Shown one piece after another: positions 24,533 to 34,845 of a DNA stretch of 64,000 bases; position 1 is the stretch's first letter, and every line of letters starts with the position of its first letter. The translations under genes and the position numbers were made by a program. This stretch comes from Actibacterium pelagium (lineage in GTDB: Bacteria > Pseudomonadota > Alphaproteobacteria > Rhodobacterales > Rhodobacteraceae). The stretch lies in NCBI RefSeq assembly GCF_002285415.1, contig NZ_NSBU01000007.1, forward strand, positions 1,559,387-1,623,386. Reading direction: 5' to 3'. A model generated the notes under the pieces. That model was not told where the DNA came from. It saw only the letters and a list, made by a program, of their open reading frames with translations, and did no database searches.

Positions 24533-26347
24533 ATGAACAACGAAGACAACAAGAACCTAATCCTCGCGACGGTTCTAAGTGGCCTGGTGATCTTGGTTTG
24601 GATGGTGTTCTTTCCACCACAAGAGCAGGTCGTTGATCCCAATGCAACAGAGGCGTCCGGTGAGAGCTTGTTGCCCCCCGTCGCAACTGAGGCACCCGTC
24701 ACGCCTTTGGCAACCGCAACCCCAACGGCCCCTTCTACGCCATCTGAAGGCCCTGCGCCTCGAGTGAAAATCGACACCCCGCGTCTTGGCGGATCGATCT
24801 CTTTGCAAGGCGGCCGGATCGATGACCTCGTTCTGCGCGGCTACAAGGAAGACCTTAGCGACGACAGCCCGAACGTTACACTGCTGCGCCCCGAAGGCCA
24901 GGTCGGCGCATATTACTCGGTCTTCGGATGGGTCCCCGGTGGCGATCTGGGCTTTGAGGACGTTCCCGGTCCTAACACGGTTTGGCAACAGGTCGGCGAA
25001 GGCAGCCTGAGCCCGGAAACACCTGTTGTGCTGGCATGGAGCAACACCAAAGGCCAGACATTTAATCGCACCTACAGCGTCGACGAGGACTTCCTGTTCA
25101 CTGTCGAGCAGACCGTCGAAAACACTTCAGGCGCTGATATCCGTCTTGCGCCCTATTCCGAAATCGTCCGGGTTGGCGAGCCGACTGACCTGAAGGGCTT
25201 CTTCGTCATTCAAGAAGGCCCCATTCGCCAGACAGGCGAAGAGATGAATGAATTCAGTTACGACGACCTGACCGATCTGGACAGCGATCCCCTGTGGGGC
25301 GCGTCTACAGAGGTGGTCGAGGTTCAGCAAAACGGTTGGATCGGCTTCACAGATCACTATTGGATGACAACGCTGATCCCTGCGAAAGATCAGCCGTTCT
25401 CGTCCGTCCTGCGGTATGAAGCCGGCGGCGACCGCTATAAGACCATTGCACGTCTTGGCACGGTTTCCGTTGCTTCGGGTTCTCAGCAATCTGTTTCGAC
25501 CCAACTTTTCGCCGGTGCGAAGGAATGGGAAACCATTCGCAACTATGAAAAAGAGGACGGCATCTACAGGTTCGTCGACAGCATTGACTGGGGCTGGTTC
25601 TTCTTCCTGACCAAGCCGATCTTCTCTGTTCTGCACAAACTGAACGAACTGATCGGCAACATGGGCTGGTCGATCATTGCTCTGACCCTTCTGATCAAGG
25701 GCATCCTGTTCCCACTGGCTTATAAGTCCTACGTCTCGATGGCGAAGATGAAAGAGCTTCAGCCGCAGATGGAGAAGCTGAAGGAAAAAGCGGGCGACGA
25801 CCGTCAAAAACTGCAGCAGTCCATGATGGAGTTGTACAAGAAGGAAAAGGTAAACCCGGCCTCGGGCTGCCTGCCGATCCTCTTGCAGATCCCGATCTTC
25901 TTCTCGCTCTACAAGGTGATCTTTGTCACCATCGAGCTTCGCCACGCGCCTTGGATTGGTTGGATCAAAGACCTTTCCGCGCCTGACCCCAGCTCGATCC
26001 TGAACCTGTTCGGCCTGCTGCCGTGGTCGACACCGGAACCCAGCTCGATCTTCTTTATCGTTTCGCTAGGCATCCTTCCGATCCTGCTTGGTATCTCGAT
26101 GTGGCTTCAGCAAAAGCTGAACCCGGCGCCCACCGACCCGACGCAAAAAATGATCTTCGCCTGGATGCCATGGGTATTCATGTTCATGCTGGGCAGCTTT
26201 GCCTCGGGTCTGGTCGTGTACTGGATCGCGAACAACGTGATCACCTTCACGCAGCAGTATCTGATCATGCGCAGCCAAGGGTATAAACCCGACGTGCTTG
26301 GCAACATTTTCTCGGGCTTCAAGCGCGGTTCCAAGGACAAGGGATGA
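24533..26347 (+). CDS. yidC: Membrane protein insertase YidC
   Basis: A 604-residue inner-membrane insertase of the Gram-negative type. An N-terminal transmembrane anchor (NLILATVLSGLVILVWMVFF) is followed by a proline/threonine-rich linker, a large periplasmic beta domain, and the conserved C-terminal five-helix core (GWSIIALTLLIKGILFPL, NPASGCLPILLQIPIFFSLY). I chose the ATG at 24533, where MNNEDNKN matches family N-termini; a GTG at 24500 is possible. Its stop overlaps the MOSC gene start by 4 nt. Confidence 0.97.
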   Translation: MNNEDNKNLILATVLSGLVILVWMVFFPPQEQVVDPNATEASGESLLPPVATEAPVTPLATATPTAPSTPSEGPAPRVKIDTPRLGGSISLQGGRIDDLVLRGYKEDLSDDSPNVTLLRPEGQVGAYYSVFGWVPGGDLGFEDVPGPNTVWQQVGEGSLSPETPVVLAWSNTKGQTFNRTYSVDEDFLFTVEQTVENTSGADIRLAPYSEIVRVGEPTDLKGFFVIQEGPIRQTGEEMNEFSYDDLTDLDSDPLWGASTEVVEVQQNGWIGFTDHYWMTTLIPAKDQPFSSVLRYEAGGDRYKTIARLGTVSVASGSQQSVSTQLFAGAKEWETIRNYEKEDGIYRFVDSIDWGWFFFLTKPIFSVLHKLNELIGNMGWSIIALTLLIKGILFPLAYKSYVSMAKMKELQPQMEKLKEKAGDDRQKLQQSMMELYKKEKVNPASGCLPILLQIPIFFSLYKVIFVTIELRHAPWIGWIKDLSAPDPSSILNLFGLLPWSTPEPSSIFFIVSLGILPILLGISMWLQQKLNPAPTDPTQKMIFAWMPWVFMFMLGSFASGLVVYWIANNVITFTQQYLIMRSQGYKPDVLGNIFSGFKRGSKDKG

Positions 26348-27081
26348 CAACTCTGGCCCAAATCTGGCGCCACCCCGTCAAAGGGGTGGGGGCAGAGCGG
26401 CTGGAAAAGGTCACATTGGCCGAGAACCGGCCGCTTCCGTTTGACCGGGCATGGGCGATCCTTACGGGTGAAGCTGAAGACACGGGTGCATGGCAGCGCT
26501 GTGTGAACTTTGCGCGGGGCTGTTATGGTCCTGAACTTATGGCTGTGACCTCTGCAACGGACCAAGATCGCCTGACATTTTCGCACCCTAAGCTGCCCGA
26601 TCTCTCTATTGCTCCTGCGACCGAAGGCGACAAGCTGGTGGAATGGATCACCCCGATCTACCCGCCAGAGCGCCCTGCCCCGCACACGCTGGTCAACGCC
26701 CCGGCCGAAGGCATGGCAGATGCAAGCTTCGCTTCGGTGTCGATCTTGGGCATGGCATCTTTGGACGCGCTAGGTGAGAGGCTGCAGGCCCAAATGGATC
26801 CGCGCCGTTTCCGCGGCAACCTTTGGCTTGCGGGTCTTGCTCCCTTCGCGGAGCTGGACATGGTCGGTGAGACTGTCCGCATCGGAACTGCCGAACTTGA
26901 AATTCGCGAACGGATCGAGCGGTGCCGCGCGACAGAGGCTAACCCCGATACCGGCATCCGTGACGCCAACACGCTCCAAGCCTTGCGCCAGGGCTGGGGA
27001 CACGTGGACTTTGGCGTGAAAGCCGTTGTAACTAAGGGCGGCACAATCCAAAAAGGCGATAAGGTCGAGGTCCTGTCATGA
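26344..27081 (+). CDS. MOSC domain protein (MOSC N-terminal beta-barrel type)
   Basis: A 245-residue protein with the MOSC N-terminal barrel (IWRHPVKGVGAERLEKVTL) and a MOSC domain (FRGNLWLAGLAPFAE, ERCRATEANPDTG). The cysteine in ERCRATE corresponds to the conserved sulfur or molybdenum-ligand cysteine of the family. These proteins bind molybdenum cofactor or transfer sulfur; the substrate is unknown. Start and stop overlap its neighbours yidC and engB by 4 nt each, indicating tight coupling. Confidence 0.88.
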   Translation: MTTLAQIWRHPVKGVGAERLEKVTLAENRPLPFDRAWAILTGEAEDTGAWQRCVNFARGCYGPELMAVTSATDQDRLTFSHPKLPDLSIAPATEGDKLVEWITPIYPPERPAPHTLVNAPAEGMADASFASVSILGMASLDALGERLQAQMDPRRFRGNLWLAGLAPFAELDMVGETVRIGTAELEIRERIERCRATEANPDTGIRDANTLQALRQGWGHVDFGVKAVVTKGGTIQKGDKVEVLS

Positions 27082-27728
27082 TGCTACCCTTCCCCCTAGC
27101 TGAAGAACCCGATGAGGCCACGCGCGAGAAAGGTCGCAAGCTTTTCGCGGGCGATACCGACTTCCTCAAAGGGGTTGTCGCGATGTCAGGCCTACCACCG
27201 GCTGATCGGTTGGAGGTCTGCTTTGCCGGACGCTCAAACGTTGGTAAATCCAGCCTGATTAACGCGCTGACCGGCCGCAAAGGCCTTGCCCGTGCGTCGA
27301 ACACGCCCGGCCGCACCCAAGAGATCAACTATTTCACCTGCGGACCCGAGCTGTTTCTCGTCGACTTGCCCGGCTATGGCTTTGCCGAAGCCCCTGTCGC
27401 CGTGGTCGAAAAATGGCAGCGCCTGTTGAAGTCCTATCTGCAAGGCCGCCAAACCCTGCGCCGTGCCTTCGTGCTGATCGACCACCGTCACGGTGTAAAA
27501 AAGGTCGACGAAGAGATTATGACCCTTCTCGATCAAGCCGCTGTGACCTTTCAGGTAGTCCTGACAAAGGAAGACAAGGTCAAACCCAAGGACCGAGAAA
27601 AGATTTTGCAGCAGGTGCGTAAGGCCCTGTCGACCCACCCCGCGGCCTATCCGGAACTGATCGTCACCTCCTCTGATAAGGGTGATGGCATCCCGACCCT
27701 GCGCGCCACGATCGCCACGCTGGAATAA
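27078..27728 (+). CDS. engB: Ribosome biogenesis GTP-binding protein YsxC/EngB
   Basis: A 216-residue GTPase of the EngB/YihA/YsxC family needed for assembly of the large ribosomal subunit. G1 is [10 protein letters not shown]3 is DLPGYGFA, and G4 is TKEDK. An N-terminal extension of about 40 residues precedes the G domain, usual for alphaproteobacteria. It overlaps the MOSC gene by 4 nt and is followed by argB after a 115-nt gap holding a small hairpin repeat. Confidence 0.95.
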   Translation: MMLPFPLAEEPDEATREKGRKLFAGDTDFLKGVVAMSGLPPADRLEVCFAGRSNVGKSSLINALTGRKGLARASNTPGRTQEINYFTCGPELFLVDLPGYGFAEAPVAVVEKWQRLLKSYLQGRQTLRRAFVLIDHRHGVKKVDEEIMTLLDQAAVTFQVVLTKEDKVKPKDREKILQQVRKALSTHPAAYPELIVTSSDKGDGIPTLRATIATLE

Positions 27729-27750
27729 CCAGCGTCGCTGGCAATTGATC

Positions 27751-27769
27751 CCTTCCCCAAAGGGGAAGG
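27751..27769. repeat. Palindromic intergenic hairpin between engB and argB
   Basis: An 8-bp stem CCTTCCCC/GGGGAAGG with a 3-nt loop, 22 nt after engB, flanked by a CAGGATGGGGGTCAT sequence. It has no U-run. It looks like a dispersed palindromic intergenic element rather than a terminator; copies elsewhere in the genome cannot be checked here. Confidence 0.4.
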
Positions 27770-27843
27770 TCAGGATGGGGGTCATGGTATCTCTTGCCGC
27801 GACAGCGGCACCGGTTTACCAAGGGCGTCCAGAGGACGTTAGA

Positions 27844-28707
27844 ATGAAGAAGCAAGCCATGAACCGCGATTGGATCGCCACCGCCCGGACCCTGTCCGAG
27901 GCGCTTCCTTACCTACAACGCTATGACGGCGCCGTCGTCGTCATCAAGCTAGGCGGACACGCCATGGGAAGCGACGAGGCGATGGAAAGCTTTGCCCGCG
28001 ATATCGTCCTGATGCAGCAGGTCGGCTTGAACCCGGTGATCGTCCATGGCGGCGGCCCGATGATCAATGAGATGCTTGATCAGCTCAATATCAAATCCGA
28101 GTTTGTGAACGGCAAACGCGTGACCGACGAGGCCACCGTCCGCGTCGTTGAAATGGTGCTTTCAGGTACCGTGAACAAGCGGATCGTTCAGGCGATCAAC
28201 GATCAGGGCGGCAAGGCTGTAGGTCTGTCCGGTAAGGACGCCAAGCTGATCACCTGCACTCAGACAAACCCTGATCTTGGCTTTGTGGGAACGCCCGACG
28301 AGGTCAACCCTGCCGTCCTGCGCCAGTTGTTTGAAGCCGAGATGATCCCCGTTGTGGCCCCTCTTGGTGCTGGCCGCAACGGAGAGACCTTCAATATCAA
28401 CGGCGACACCGCTGCAGGTGCTGTAGCAGCCGCGCTGAAAGCTGATCGCCTGCTTCTGCTGACCGATGTAGCCGGCGTCAAGAATGCAGATGGTGAGGTA
28501 ATTACCGAACTGACCGTTGATCATATTGAGCAGCTGACCGAAGAGGGCGTGATCGCGGGCGGCATGATCCCGAAGACCGAAACCGCGGTTCAGGCGATCA
28601 AGGGCGGTGTCCGCGCTGCTGTGATCCTTGATGGTCGTGCGCCTAACGCCTGCCTGCTGGAGCTCTTTACCGCGCATGGTGCGGGCAGCATCATCCGCGC
28701 GAACTAA
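27844..28707 (+). CDS. argB: Acetylglutamate kinase
   Basis: A 287-residue amino acid kinase catalysing phosphorylation of N-acetyl-L-glutamate in arginine biosynthesis. Motifs [39 protein letters not shown] and [10 protein letters not shown] match ArgB. I chose the ATG at 27844, preceded by GAGGA at good spacing and giving the normal length; the upstream open extension crosses the hairpin repeat and is not family-like. Confidence 0.97.
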   Translation: MKKQAMNRDWIATARTLSEALPYLQRYDGAVVVIKLGGHAMGSDEAMESFARDIVLMQQVGLNPVIVHGGGPMINEMLDQLNIKSEFVNGKRVTDEATVRVVEMVLSGTVNKRIVQAINDQGGKAVGLSGKDAKLITCTQTNPDLGFVGTPDEVNPAVLRQLFEAEMIPVVAPLGAGRNGETFNINGDTAAGAVAAALKADRLLLLTDVAGVKNADGEVITELTVDHIEQLTEEGVIAGGMIPKTETAVQAIKGGVRAAVILDGRAPNACLLELFTAHGAGSIIRAN

Positions 28708-28844
28708 CGACCCAAGCGGCACTCAACTTCGCACTGCGATCCTGCTTCAAAATGCTTCTACCCGGTTTGGCATCGCTTTTCTTGCCGAACAACTAAGGGC
28801 TGTGGCAGGGTATTCCCATTGTTACCCAATTGGATTCCCGCGCT

Positions 28845-29357
28845 ATGGCCCTGACGCTAATTCTGACCCGACATGCCAAGTCCAGCTGGTCGGATTTGGG
28901 CTTAAGCGACCATGATCGCCCCTTAAACAAACGGGGCCGGAAATCGGCAGAGGCGCTAGGTGCTTGGCTAAAGGAGCAGGGATACCTTCCAACAGAGGTT
29001 ATCAGCTCGTCCGCCCGTCGCACGATTGAGACTTGGGAAGGCATGTCGACGTCATTGCCTGACGGGGTGCTGATCCGACGTGAACCGCGCCTGTATCACG
29101 CCAATGCCCATACGATGCTGGACTGCCTTCAGGGCGCAGCGTCAGAGGTCGTATTGATGCTGGGCCACAATCCGGGCATCGCGGAATTTGCCGAGAAGAT
29201 CGTCGTAGATCGCCCTGATCATGACCGCTTCTGGGACTACCCCACCGGGGCCACTCTGATCGCACAATTTGACGGTGATGACTGGTCGCAGATCCGCTTT
29301 GGTCAAGCCAAAGCAATCGATTTCACCGTCCCGCGCGAATTGATCCCTGCCCAATAA
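28845..29357 (+). CDS. Histidine phosphatase family protein (SixA-like)
   Basis: A 170-residue member of the histidine phosphatase superfamily. The catalytic RHAKSSW replaces the classic RHG, as in SixA phosphohistidine phosphatases, and GHNPG holds the second histidine. It may dephosphorylate phosphohistidine proteins or a small phosphoester. The ATG at 28845 gives the family N-terminus; a TTG at 28830 is also open. It ends 3 nt before a bidirectional terminator shared with the convergent aap operon. Confidence 0.85.
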   Translation: MALTLILTRHAKSSWSDLGLSDHDRPLNKRGRKSAEALGAWLKEQGYLPTEVISSSARRTIETWEGMSTSLPDGVLIRREPRLYHANAHTMLDCLQGAASEVVLMLGHNPGIAEFAEKIVVDRPDHDRFWDYPTGATLIAQFDGDDWSQIRFGQAKAIDFTVPRELIPAQ

Positions 29358-29359
29358 AA

Positions 29360-29383
29360 AACCCCGGCGCTTTGGCCGGGGTT
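29360..29383 (-). terminator. Rho-independent terminator of the aap operon (also serves the SixA-like gene)
   Basis: A 9-bp stem AACCCCGGC/GCCGGGGTT with a 6-nt loop. On the minus strand it is followed by TTTTTATT, a strong signal 20 nt after the ATPase gene stop; on the plus strand the tail is only TTCTTCG. The convergent arrangement suggests bidirectional use. Confidence 0.8.
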
Positions 29384-29402
29384 CTTCGTGATTTCAGTGG
29401 TC

Positions 29403-30194
29403 TTAGTGACCAAGGATCTGGCTTAGGAACAGCTTGGTCCGTTCGGACTTCGGATTGTTGAAGAACTCTTCCGGTTCGTTCTGTTCCACAATCTGGCCTT
29501 GGTCCATGAAGATCACGCGGTTCGCAACCTGACGGGCAAAGCCCATCTCGTGGGTCACGCAGAGCATGGTCATGCCCTCTTCCGCGAGCTCGATCATGGT
29601 GTCCAGCACCTCTTTGATCATCTCTGGGTCAAGCGCCGAGGTCGGTTCGTCAAACAACATGATCCGCGGCTTCATGCACAGCGAGCGTGCAATCGCCACA
29701 CGCTGCTGCTGACCGCCCGAAAGTTGGCCGGGGTACTTGTTGGCCTGATCGGGGATCTTCACCTTCTCAAGGAAGTGCATCGCTGTTTCGATGGCTTCTT
29801 TCTTCGGGGTCTTACGAACCCAGATCGGCGCCAGCGTGCAGTTTTCCAGAATGGTAAGATGCGGGAACAGGTTGAAGTGCTGGAAGCACATGCCAACCTC
29901 GGACCGGATCTTGTCGATGTTCTTCAAGTCGTTGGTCAGCTCGATCCCGTCCACGATGATATCGCCCGCCTGGTGTTCTTCCAGTCGGTTGATACAGCGG
30001 ATCATGGTCGATTTACCCGAACCCGACGGGCCCGCGATAACAATCCGCTCGCCTTTGTTGACGGTCAGGTTGATGTCGCGCAGCACGTGGAAGGTCCCGT
30101 ACCACTTGTTCATATCGTTGATTTGAATGGCGACCTCATCCGAGACTTCCATCTTGGAACGGTCGATTTTGCGTTCAATGGCTAGGTCAGACAT
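29403..30194 (-). CDS. aapP: General L-amino acid ABC transporter ATP-binding protein AapP/BztD
   Basis: A 263-residue polar-amino-acid-type ATPase. Walker A is GPSGSGKST, the signature LSGGQQQR, and Walker [14 protein letters not shown]. It powers the importer formed with the two large permeases upstream. The ATG pair at 30197/30194 follows AAAGGAGG; the second has the better spacing. The open frame upstream overlaps the permease gene and is not used. It overlaps no neighbour with this start and is last in aapJQMP. Confidence 0.93.
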   Translation of the reverse strand: MSDLAIERKIDRSKMEVSDEVAIQINDMNKWYGTFHVLRDINLTVNKGERIVIAGPSGSGKSTMIRCINRLEEHQAGDIIVDGIELTNDLKNIDKIRSEVGMCFQHFNLFPHLTILENCTLAPIWVRKTPKKEAIETAMHFLEKVKIPDQANKYPGQLSGGQQQRVAIARSLCMKPRIMLFDEPTSALDPEMIKEVLDTMIELAEEGMTMLCVTHEMGFARQVANRVIFMDQGQIVEQNEPEEFFNNPKSERTKLFLSQILGH

Positions 30195-30205
30195 CATAGC
30201 CTCCT

Positions 30206-31519
30206 TTAACGGTGCCCGGTTTGAAGCTGACGCTCCAACCACAGGGAATAGCGGGACATAGAGAAACAGAAGATCCAGAAGACGAGAGCGATAAATCCAT
30301 ACAGCTCCCATACGATGCCGTTCCAGTCAGAGTTGGAGCGGATCGCGCCAGAAATCCCAAGCGGGTCGTTCAGGGCCACAATCGACACCAGTGTGGTGTC
30401 TTTGAAGACCGAGATAAAGTTCGACACGATGCCAGGGATAGAGATCTTCAGCGCTTGCGGCAGAATGATCAGACGTTGCGCCTGCCAGTAGGTCAGACCA
30501 AGCGCATCAGCGGCTTCGTACTGGCCTTTGGGCAGCGCTGCCAGACCACCACGGATAACTTCCGCGATATAGGCAGCGGTAAACAGCGTCACCAGGATCA
30601 TAACCGCAACAACCGGATCAAGATCGATATGCGACGGCAGGAAGTACTTCATCAGTACAGTCGCCACAAAGATCAGGGTAATCAGCGGAACACCCCGGAT
30701 GATCTCGATGAAACCGGTCGACAGCTTGTTCACGATGAACAGGTCCGATTGACGGCCAAGCGCAAGCATGATCGCGATCGGCAGCGAGGCAACAATGGCC
30801 ACAATCCCGATGGTGATCGACAGGACGAAGCCTGAAACCTCACGCGAGGGTACCGGCTGCAGCTCCAGCGCCGCGACGCTTGCCAGACCGTTCGAAAGCG
30901 GTCCCATCACAACCATAATAAGGACGGCTGTGACAACAATGGCCACTGGCAAGGCAAATGCAGTGATCATCACCTGCGATGCGAAGCGGAACGCCACGAT
31001 GCCACCGATGATGCACATTGCAAGGGTCAGCGGGCCCCAGATCGAGCCGCCCCAGATCAGCCACGGATACAGGAACAGCGTGGCAGCAGTCGCGACATAC
31101 ATGATGCGCGGCACATTGGGGTAAAGGATCGGAGACAAGGCAACAAGGATCAGCGCCAAGCCCAGAAGCGGACGCCAATACAGACCCTCGTTCAGGTTCC
31201 CGAAGGAATAACCGAACATGATCTGGTCCCAACGATCAGCGATAACAGCCCAACAGGCATAGGTGCGACCGTCCGCGTACATTTCTGCAAACTGCGCACG
31301 GCAGTCAGCCAACGACTCGGCGTCCCAAATCCCCAGGAACACCCAAGGCAGGATGGCAGACAGCAGCATCAACAGCAGTGCACCGGTCACAACGGTCAGG
31401 GCAGAGTTGCCTACAGACGAGAACAGGTTCTCACGCAGCCACCCAACGACACCGACGGACGTAGCCGGCGGTGCCTTTTGCGGCAGCATTTCGGTGCGGA
31501 CATAAGACAGATCAGACAT
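30206..31519 (-). CDS. aapM: General L-amino acid ABC transporter permease AapM/BztC
   Basis: A 437-residue inner-membrane permease, larger than usual polar amino acid permeases, as in the Aap/Bzt systems. After an N-terminal region with several membrane segments, the C-terminal His/Glu/Gln-type permease core contains [13 protein letters not shown] and the coupling loop [23 protein letters not shown]. It should form a heterodimer with the product of the next gene upstream. It ends 11 nt before the ATPase gene and begins 1 nt after the preceding permease gene. Confidence 0.93.
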   Translation of the reverse strand: MSDLSYVRTEMLPQKAPPATSVGVVGWLRENLFSSVGNSALTVVTGALLLMLLSAILPWVFLGIWDAESLADCRAQFAEMYADGRTYACWAVIADRWDQIMFGYSFGNLNEGLYWRPLLGLALILVALSPILYPNVPRIMYVATAATLFLYPWLIWGGSIWGPLTLAMCIIGGIVAFRFASQVMITAFALPVAIVVTAVLIMVVMGPLSNGLASVAALELQPVPSREVSGFVLSITIGIVAIVASLPIAIMLALGRQSDLFIVNKLSTGFIEIIRGVPLITLIFVATVLMKYFLPSHIDLDPVVAVMILVTLFTAAYIAEVIRGGLAALPKGQYEAADALGLTYWQAQRLIILPQALKISIPGIVSNFISVFKDTTLVSIVALNDPLGISGAIRSNSDWNGIVWELYGFIALVFWIFCFSMSRYSLWLERQLQTGHR

Positions 31520-31520
31520 A

Positions 31521-32774
31521 TTACCGCTCCACCAATTTTACGCGATTGTTGTACCAGTTCATCGTGCCCGAAATGGTCAGAGAGATCGTCAGATAGATCG
31601 CCATCAACATAAGGATCGCTTCCATCTCACGGCCAGTCTGGTTCAGGGTGACGCCGCCAAGAGTGGACACAAGGTCCATGTAGCCGATGGCCACCGCCAG
31701 CGACGAGTTCTTGGTCAGGTTCAGGTACTGAGAGATCAGCTGAGGAATAATCACGCGCAGGGCCTGCGGCAGGATTACCAAGCTCATCGTGCGTCCGGGA
31801 CGAAGGCCAAGCGCAAAGGCCGCTTCAGACTGACCTTTGCTGACCGCCTGAATACCGGAACGAACCGCCTCGATGATATAGGTGGTCGTATACAGCGTCA
31901 GACCCAGCCAAAGACCAATCAAGGGCGCGCTCATATTGATGCCGCCTTTGAAGTTGAAGCCTTTCAGCTCTGGTTTGCCGATGTGGAAGCCAAGTGCGAT
32001 CAGCACCAGCAGGAACGGGATGATGACGATGGCGATGTTCATCCACATAGTGTTTGGACGATCACCGGTTTCGGTCTGAATCCGATTGGCGCGCGCGTTG
32101 TTCCACTTCATGGCAAACAGGCTGCCTGCAAGCACCGCCAGCAGAACGATCAGTTCGATGCTGACATTAAACACACCAAGGTTCAGATCCCCCAAGGGGC
32201 GACTGAAAAGCGGCTCGGGGATATAAATACCACGGTTTGTGACCGCCATAGAATCCCAAAGCAGCATCGAAGCTTCGGGGGTGTCTCCGCGGAAGGCCCG
32301 AGGTGCCGGGGCAATCGCAGTCAGCGTGAACATGCAGACGAAGATCCACAGCAGGACCGGCACGTTCCGGAAGATTTCAACGTAAAGAGCCACAAGGCGC
32401 GACACGAGCCAGTTGGAGGACAGGCGCAGAACGCCGCCGATGACACCCAGAATAGTCGCCGCGGCGCAACCCATGAAGGCTACAAGCAGCGTATTCAGCA
32501 GGCCCACCAGAACGGCGCGGCCATGGCTGTCGGTCGAGGTGTACTCGATCAGGCGTTGGTTGATGTCATAGCTTGCAGTATCGCCCAGAAAGTCAAAGCG
32601 CAGGGGCTTGCCAAGGGCTGCAAGGTTCACGGCTGCATTGCGAGCCAGCCACCCGAGGGCCAGCAACACAAGAACCAGAACGACGAATTGGATGGTGATG
32701 CCGCGATAGCGAGAATCATAAAGCAGCATGCTGAGACGGAACGTCTCTTTCGGTGGTGCGACAGAGTCGGACAT
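31521..32774 (-). CDS. aapQ: General L-amino acid ABC transporter permease AapQ/BztB
   Basis: A 417-residue permease partner. The N-terminal cytoplasmic part begins MSDSVAPPKETFRLS; the core has VEIFRNVPVLLWIF and the coupling loop EAAFALGLRPGRTMSLVILPQALR. Length and two-part architecture match AapQ/BztB. It follows the binding-protein gene after a 110-nt gap containing a hairpin that probably limits read-through. Confidence 0.93.
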   Translation of the reverse strand: MSDSVAPPKETFRLSMLLYDSRYRGITIQFVVLVLVLLALGWLARNAAVNLAALGKPLRFDFLGDTASYDINQRLIEYTSTDSHGRAVLVGLLNTLLVAFMGCAAATILGVIGGVLRLSSNWLVSRLVALYVEIFRNVPVLLWIFVCMFTLTAIAPAPRAFRGDTPEASMLLWDSMAVTNRGIYIPEPLFSRPLGDLNLGVFNVSIELIVLLAVLAGSLFAMKWNNARANRIQTETGDRPNTMWMNIAIVIIPFLLVLIALGFHIGKPELKGFNFKGGINMSAPLIGLWLGLTLYTTTYIIEAVRSGIQAVSKGQSEAAFALGLRPGRTMSLVILPQALRVIIPQLISQYLNLTKNSSLAVAIGYMDLVSTLGGVTLNQTGREMEAILMLMAIYLTISLTISGTMNWYNNRVKLVER

Positions 32775-32846
32775 ATAGTTTCCCCGTTTACCCGATAAGG
32801 GTGGCGCGGTTGGCCGCGTCTAATTTCGTGGAAGGTATAGAAATGA

Positions 32847-32874
32847 GAAGGGGCGCAGTTTCCTACGCCCCTTC
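32847..32874 (-). terminator. Attenuator hairpin after aapJ
   Basis: A 9-bp stem GAAGGGGCG/CGCCCCTTC with a 10-nt loop, 10 nt after the aapJ stop. The minus-strand tail is TCATTTC, too poor in U for full termination, so partial read-through to the permeases is expected and would explain higher binding-protein levels. Confidence 0.6.
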
Positions 32875-32884
32875 AAACTTGATC

Positions 32885-33901
32885 TTACCGGAACGGCGGC
32901 GAGTATTGCAGACCACCTTCGGTCCACAGCGCGTTCAGGCCGCGCGCCAGACCGATCGGGGTGCTTTCACCGATCGTACGCTCGAAGATTTCTCCGTAGT
33001 TACCGGTTGCAGCAATCGCCTGAACGAAGCAGTCAGACTCCAGGTTCAGCATGCTGCACAGGCTGCCTTCGGAACCCAGCATACGGTTGATCGACGGGTT
33101 GTCGGTACCTTTTGCCAGCTCTGCAACGTTGGCTTGGGTCACGCCCAGCTCTTCAGCTGCGACCAGAGCGTTCTGGGTCCAGCGAACGACGTCTTCCCAG
33201 TCGTTGTCGCCGTGGCGAACGGTCGGGCCCAGCGGCTCTTTCGAGACGATTTCCGGCAGAATGATGTATGCCGAAGGATCTTTCAGCGATGCACGAACGC
33301 CAGCCAGAGCCGAAGCGTCGGTGGTGTAAACGTCACAGGCGCCTTCTTCGTACAGAGCTTTCGCTTCCGAGGTACCACCAACCGGCAGCGGCTCGTAGCT
33401 CATGCCGTTTACGCGGAAGTAGTCGGCCAGGTTCAGCTCGGTCGTGGTGCCGGTCTCGATGCAGACAGTCGCGCCTTCCAGCTCGGTCGCCGAGGTTACA
33501 CCCAGGTCTTTCGGAACCATGAAGCCCTGACCGTCGTAGTAGTTGATACCTACGAACGAGGTCTTCAGGTCAACGTCACGCGAGAAAGTCCAGGTGGTGG
33601 TACGGTACAGCAGGTCAGCTTGACCAGCCGACAGCGCGGTGAAGCGGTTCTTCGACGAAAGCTCGATGTATTCGACAGCATCGGCGTCGTCAAAGATCGC
33701 TGCGGCCAGAGCGCGGCAGAATTCTACATCGAAGCCTTCGTGCTTGCCTTCGGAGTTACGCGAAGAAAAGCCCAAAGTACCTTCGGTCACGCCGCAGTTT
33801 ACCTTGCCGCGCGCTTTAACATCGTCCAGCGTACCCGCTGCCGAAATACCAGCGGCCAGGCCTGCTACAGCCAGAGTGCCGAGAAATACAGATTTTTTCA
33901 T
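32885..33901 (-). CDS. aapJ: General L-amino acid ABC transporter substrate-binding protein AapJ/BztA
   Basis: A 338-residue periplasmic protein with a classic signal peptide (MKKSVFLGTLAVAGLAAG...). The mature part has GKVNCGVTEGTLGFSS and GFDVEFCRALAAAIF, typical of solute-binding family 3 Aap/Bzt receptors for Glu, Gln, Asp, Asn and other L-amino acids. The ATG at 33901 has GAGGA upstream; the 17-codon open extension is rejected. It is first in the operon. Promoter elements upstream could not be assigned with confidence. Confidence 0.94.
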   Translation of the reverse strand: MKKSVFLGTLAVAGLAAGISAAGTLDDVKARGKVNCGVTEGTLGFSSRNSEGKHEGFDVEFCRALAAAIFDDADAVEYIELSSKNRFTALSAGQADLLYRTTTWTFSRDVDLKTSFVGINYYDGQGFMVPKDLGVTSATELEGATVCIETGTTTELNLADYFRVNGMSYEPLPVGGTSEAKALYEEGACDVYTTDASALAGVRASLKDPSAYIILPEIVSKEPLGPTVRHGDNDWEDVVRWTQNALVAAEELGVTQANVAELAKGTDNPSINRMLGSEGSLCSMLNLESDCFVQAIAATGNYGEIFERTIGESTPIGLARGLNALWTEGGLQYSPPFR

Positions 33902-34094
33902 TTTATCCTCTTCCTGTTGATTAATTTCAGCCGGTGACTTTATTCGCACCAATCTGAAACCCGGGACCTTTGTTCTGAGTGAAGGCCCCGGCAGCGACTA
34001 AACTTTGGGCGCAAACATCCAAGATCGTCAAGAGCGACGTAGGGAAAAGCCATTCGATTGGTAAAAAAAATTGCTCACTCCACCCGCTGAACAA

Positions 34095-34113
34095 CTTTTG
34101 GGCTGCCCAAAAG
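34095..34113 (-). terminator. Terminator-like hairpin after the ATP12 gene
   Basis: A perfect 8-bp stem CTTTTGGG/CCCAAAAG with a 3-nt loop, 15 nt after the ATP12-family stop codon; the minus-strand tail is TTGTTC. It separates the deg-to-ATP12 run from the aap operon. Confidence 0.55.
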
Positions 34114-34128
34114 CAGAGTGATCTCGTT

Positions 34129-34842
34129 TTAGTCGTCGCTGCAAAGAGTCAGGAAACGCTTGGCATGTAGGAACGCCTGCCGTTTCTTTTCAGCAACCTC
34201 TTGGGCCTCTTCGTCTGGGCCCCATTGGCTTTCCTGCCAAGCCTCATCAACACGCGAAACCGACCAGATTTCGTCTGCTTCCGCTACGTCATTGGCTGCC
34301 GCCAGACCGAGAATCAGTGACCCGGACAGGCTGACCAGATCGTGCAAAGCGGTAAGTTCGAAGGGGGTCGTATTATGAACCTTTCGCTTCAAAACCGCGA
34401 CACTTTCCGCGTCCTGAGGTACCGGCATCATACCGGCCGTGGTCACTAGTTTTGCGCCGTACTCATTCGCGGCCCAAGTCAGATATGGGTCCCATGCCTT
34501 GGCCTGCATCTCGCAAAGGCCGTCTGGCCCGTCTGCGCGATAGCAAAGCAGATCGCTTTCCCCGTAGGCACCGATCAGATCGGCCACTTCCTGATGCTGG
34601 GCGCTGACCTTGTCGAGCGCGGCATTGGCCGACCGAGTCACCGGCATCGTCAGCGGCTGGATCTCTTTCTCTTGCGCGTCCCACTCTTCCGCGGCCGCCT
34701 GCGCCATGGCTTTCGAGGGCAGGACGAAGGCCGTCTTGGCAGGCGTCTTCACGCTGCGCCCGTCCAGATGCACGGTCCATCCGCCATCAACCTCGACCGC
34801 CTCCGCTGTTTTCCAGAAGCGTTTCGACTTCCATTCGCTCAT
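34129..34842 (-). CDS. ATP12 family chaperone (F1-ATPase assembly factor)
   Basis: A 237-residue protein of the ATP12 family, which assists assembly of the alpha subunit into F1-ATPase. Visible family features are RFWKTAEAVEVDGGWTVHLDGR, LPSKAMAQAAAEEWDAQ, MPVTRSANAALD and the acidic C-terminal half. It lies 3 nt after a HAD phosphatase gene, an arrangement consistent with a shared operon with rluC. Confidence 0.92.
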   Translation of the reverse strand: MSEWKSKRFWKTAEAVEVDGGWTVHLDGRSVKTPAKTAFVLPSKAMAQAAAEEWDAQEKEIQPLTMPVTRSANAALDKVSAQHQEVADLIGAYGESDLLCYRADGPDGLCEMQAKAWDPYLTWAANEYGAKLVTTAGMMPVPQDAESVAVLKRKVHNTTPFELTALHDLVSLSGSLILGLAAANDVAEADEIWSVSRVDEAWQESQWGPDEEAQEVAEKKRQAFLHAKRFLTLCSDD

Positions 34843-34845
34843 CGT

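Noticed and set aside
27751..27769. Terminator of engB
   Set aside because: The stem is short and no U-run follows on either strand; a dispersed palindromic repeat is more likely.
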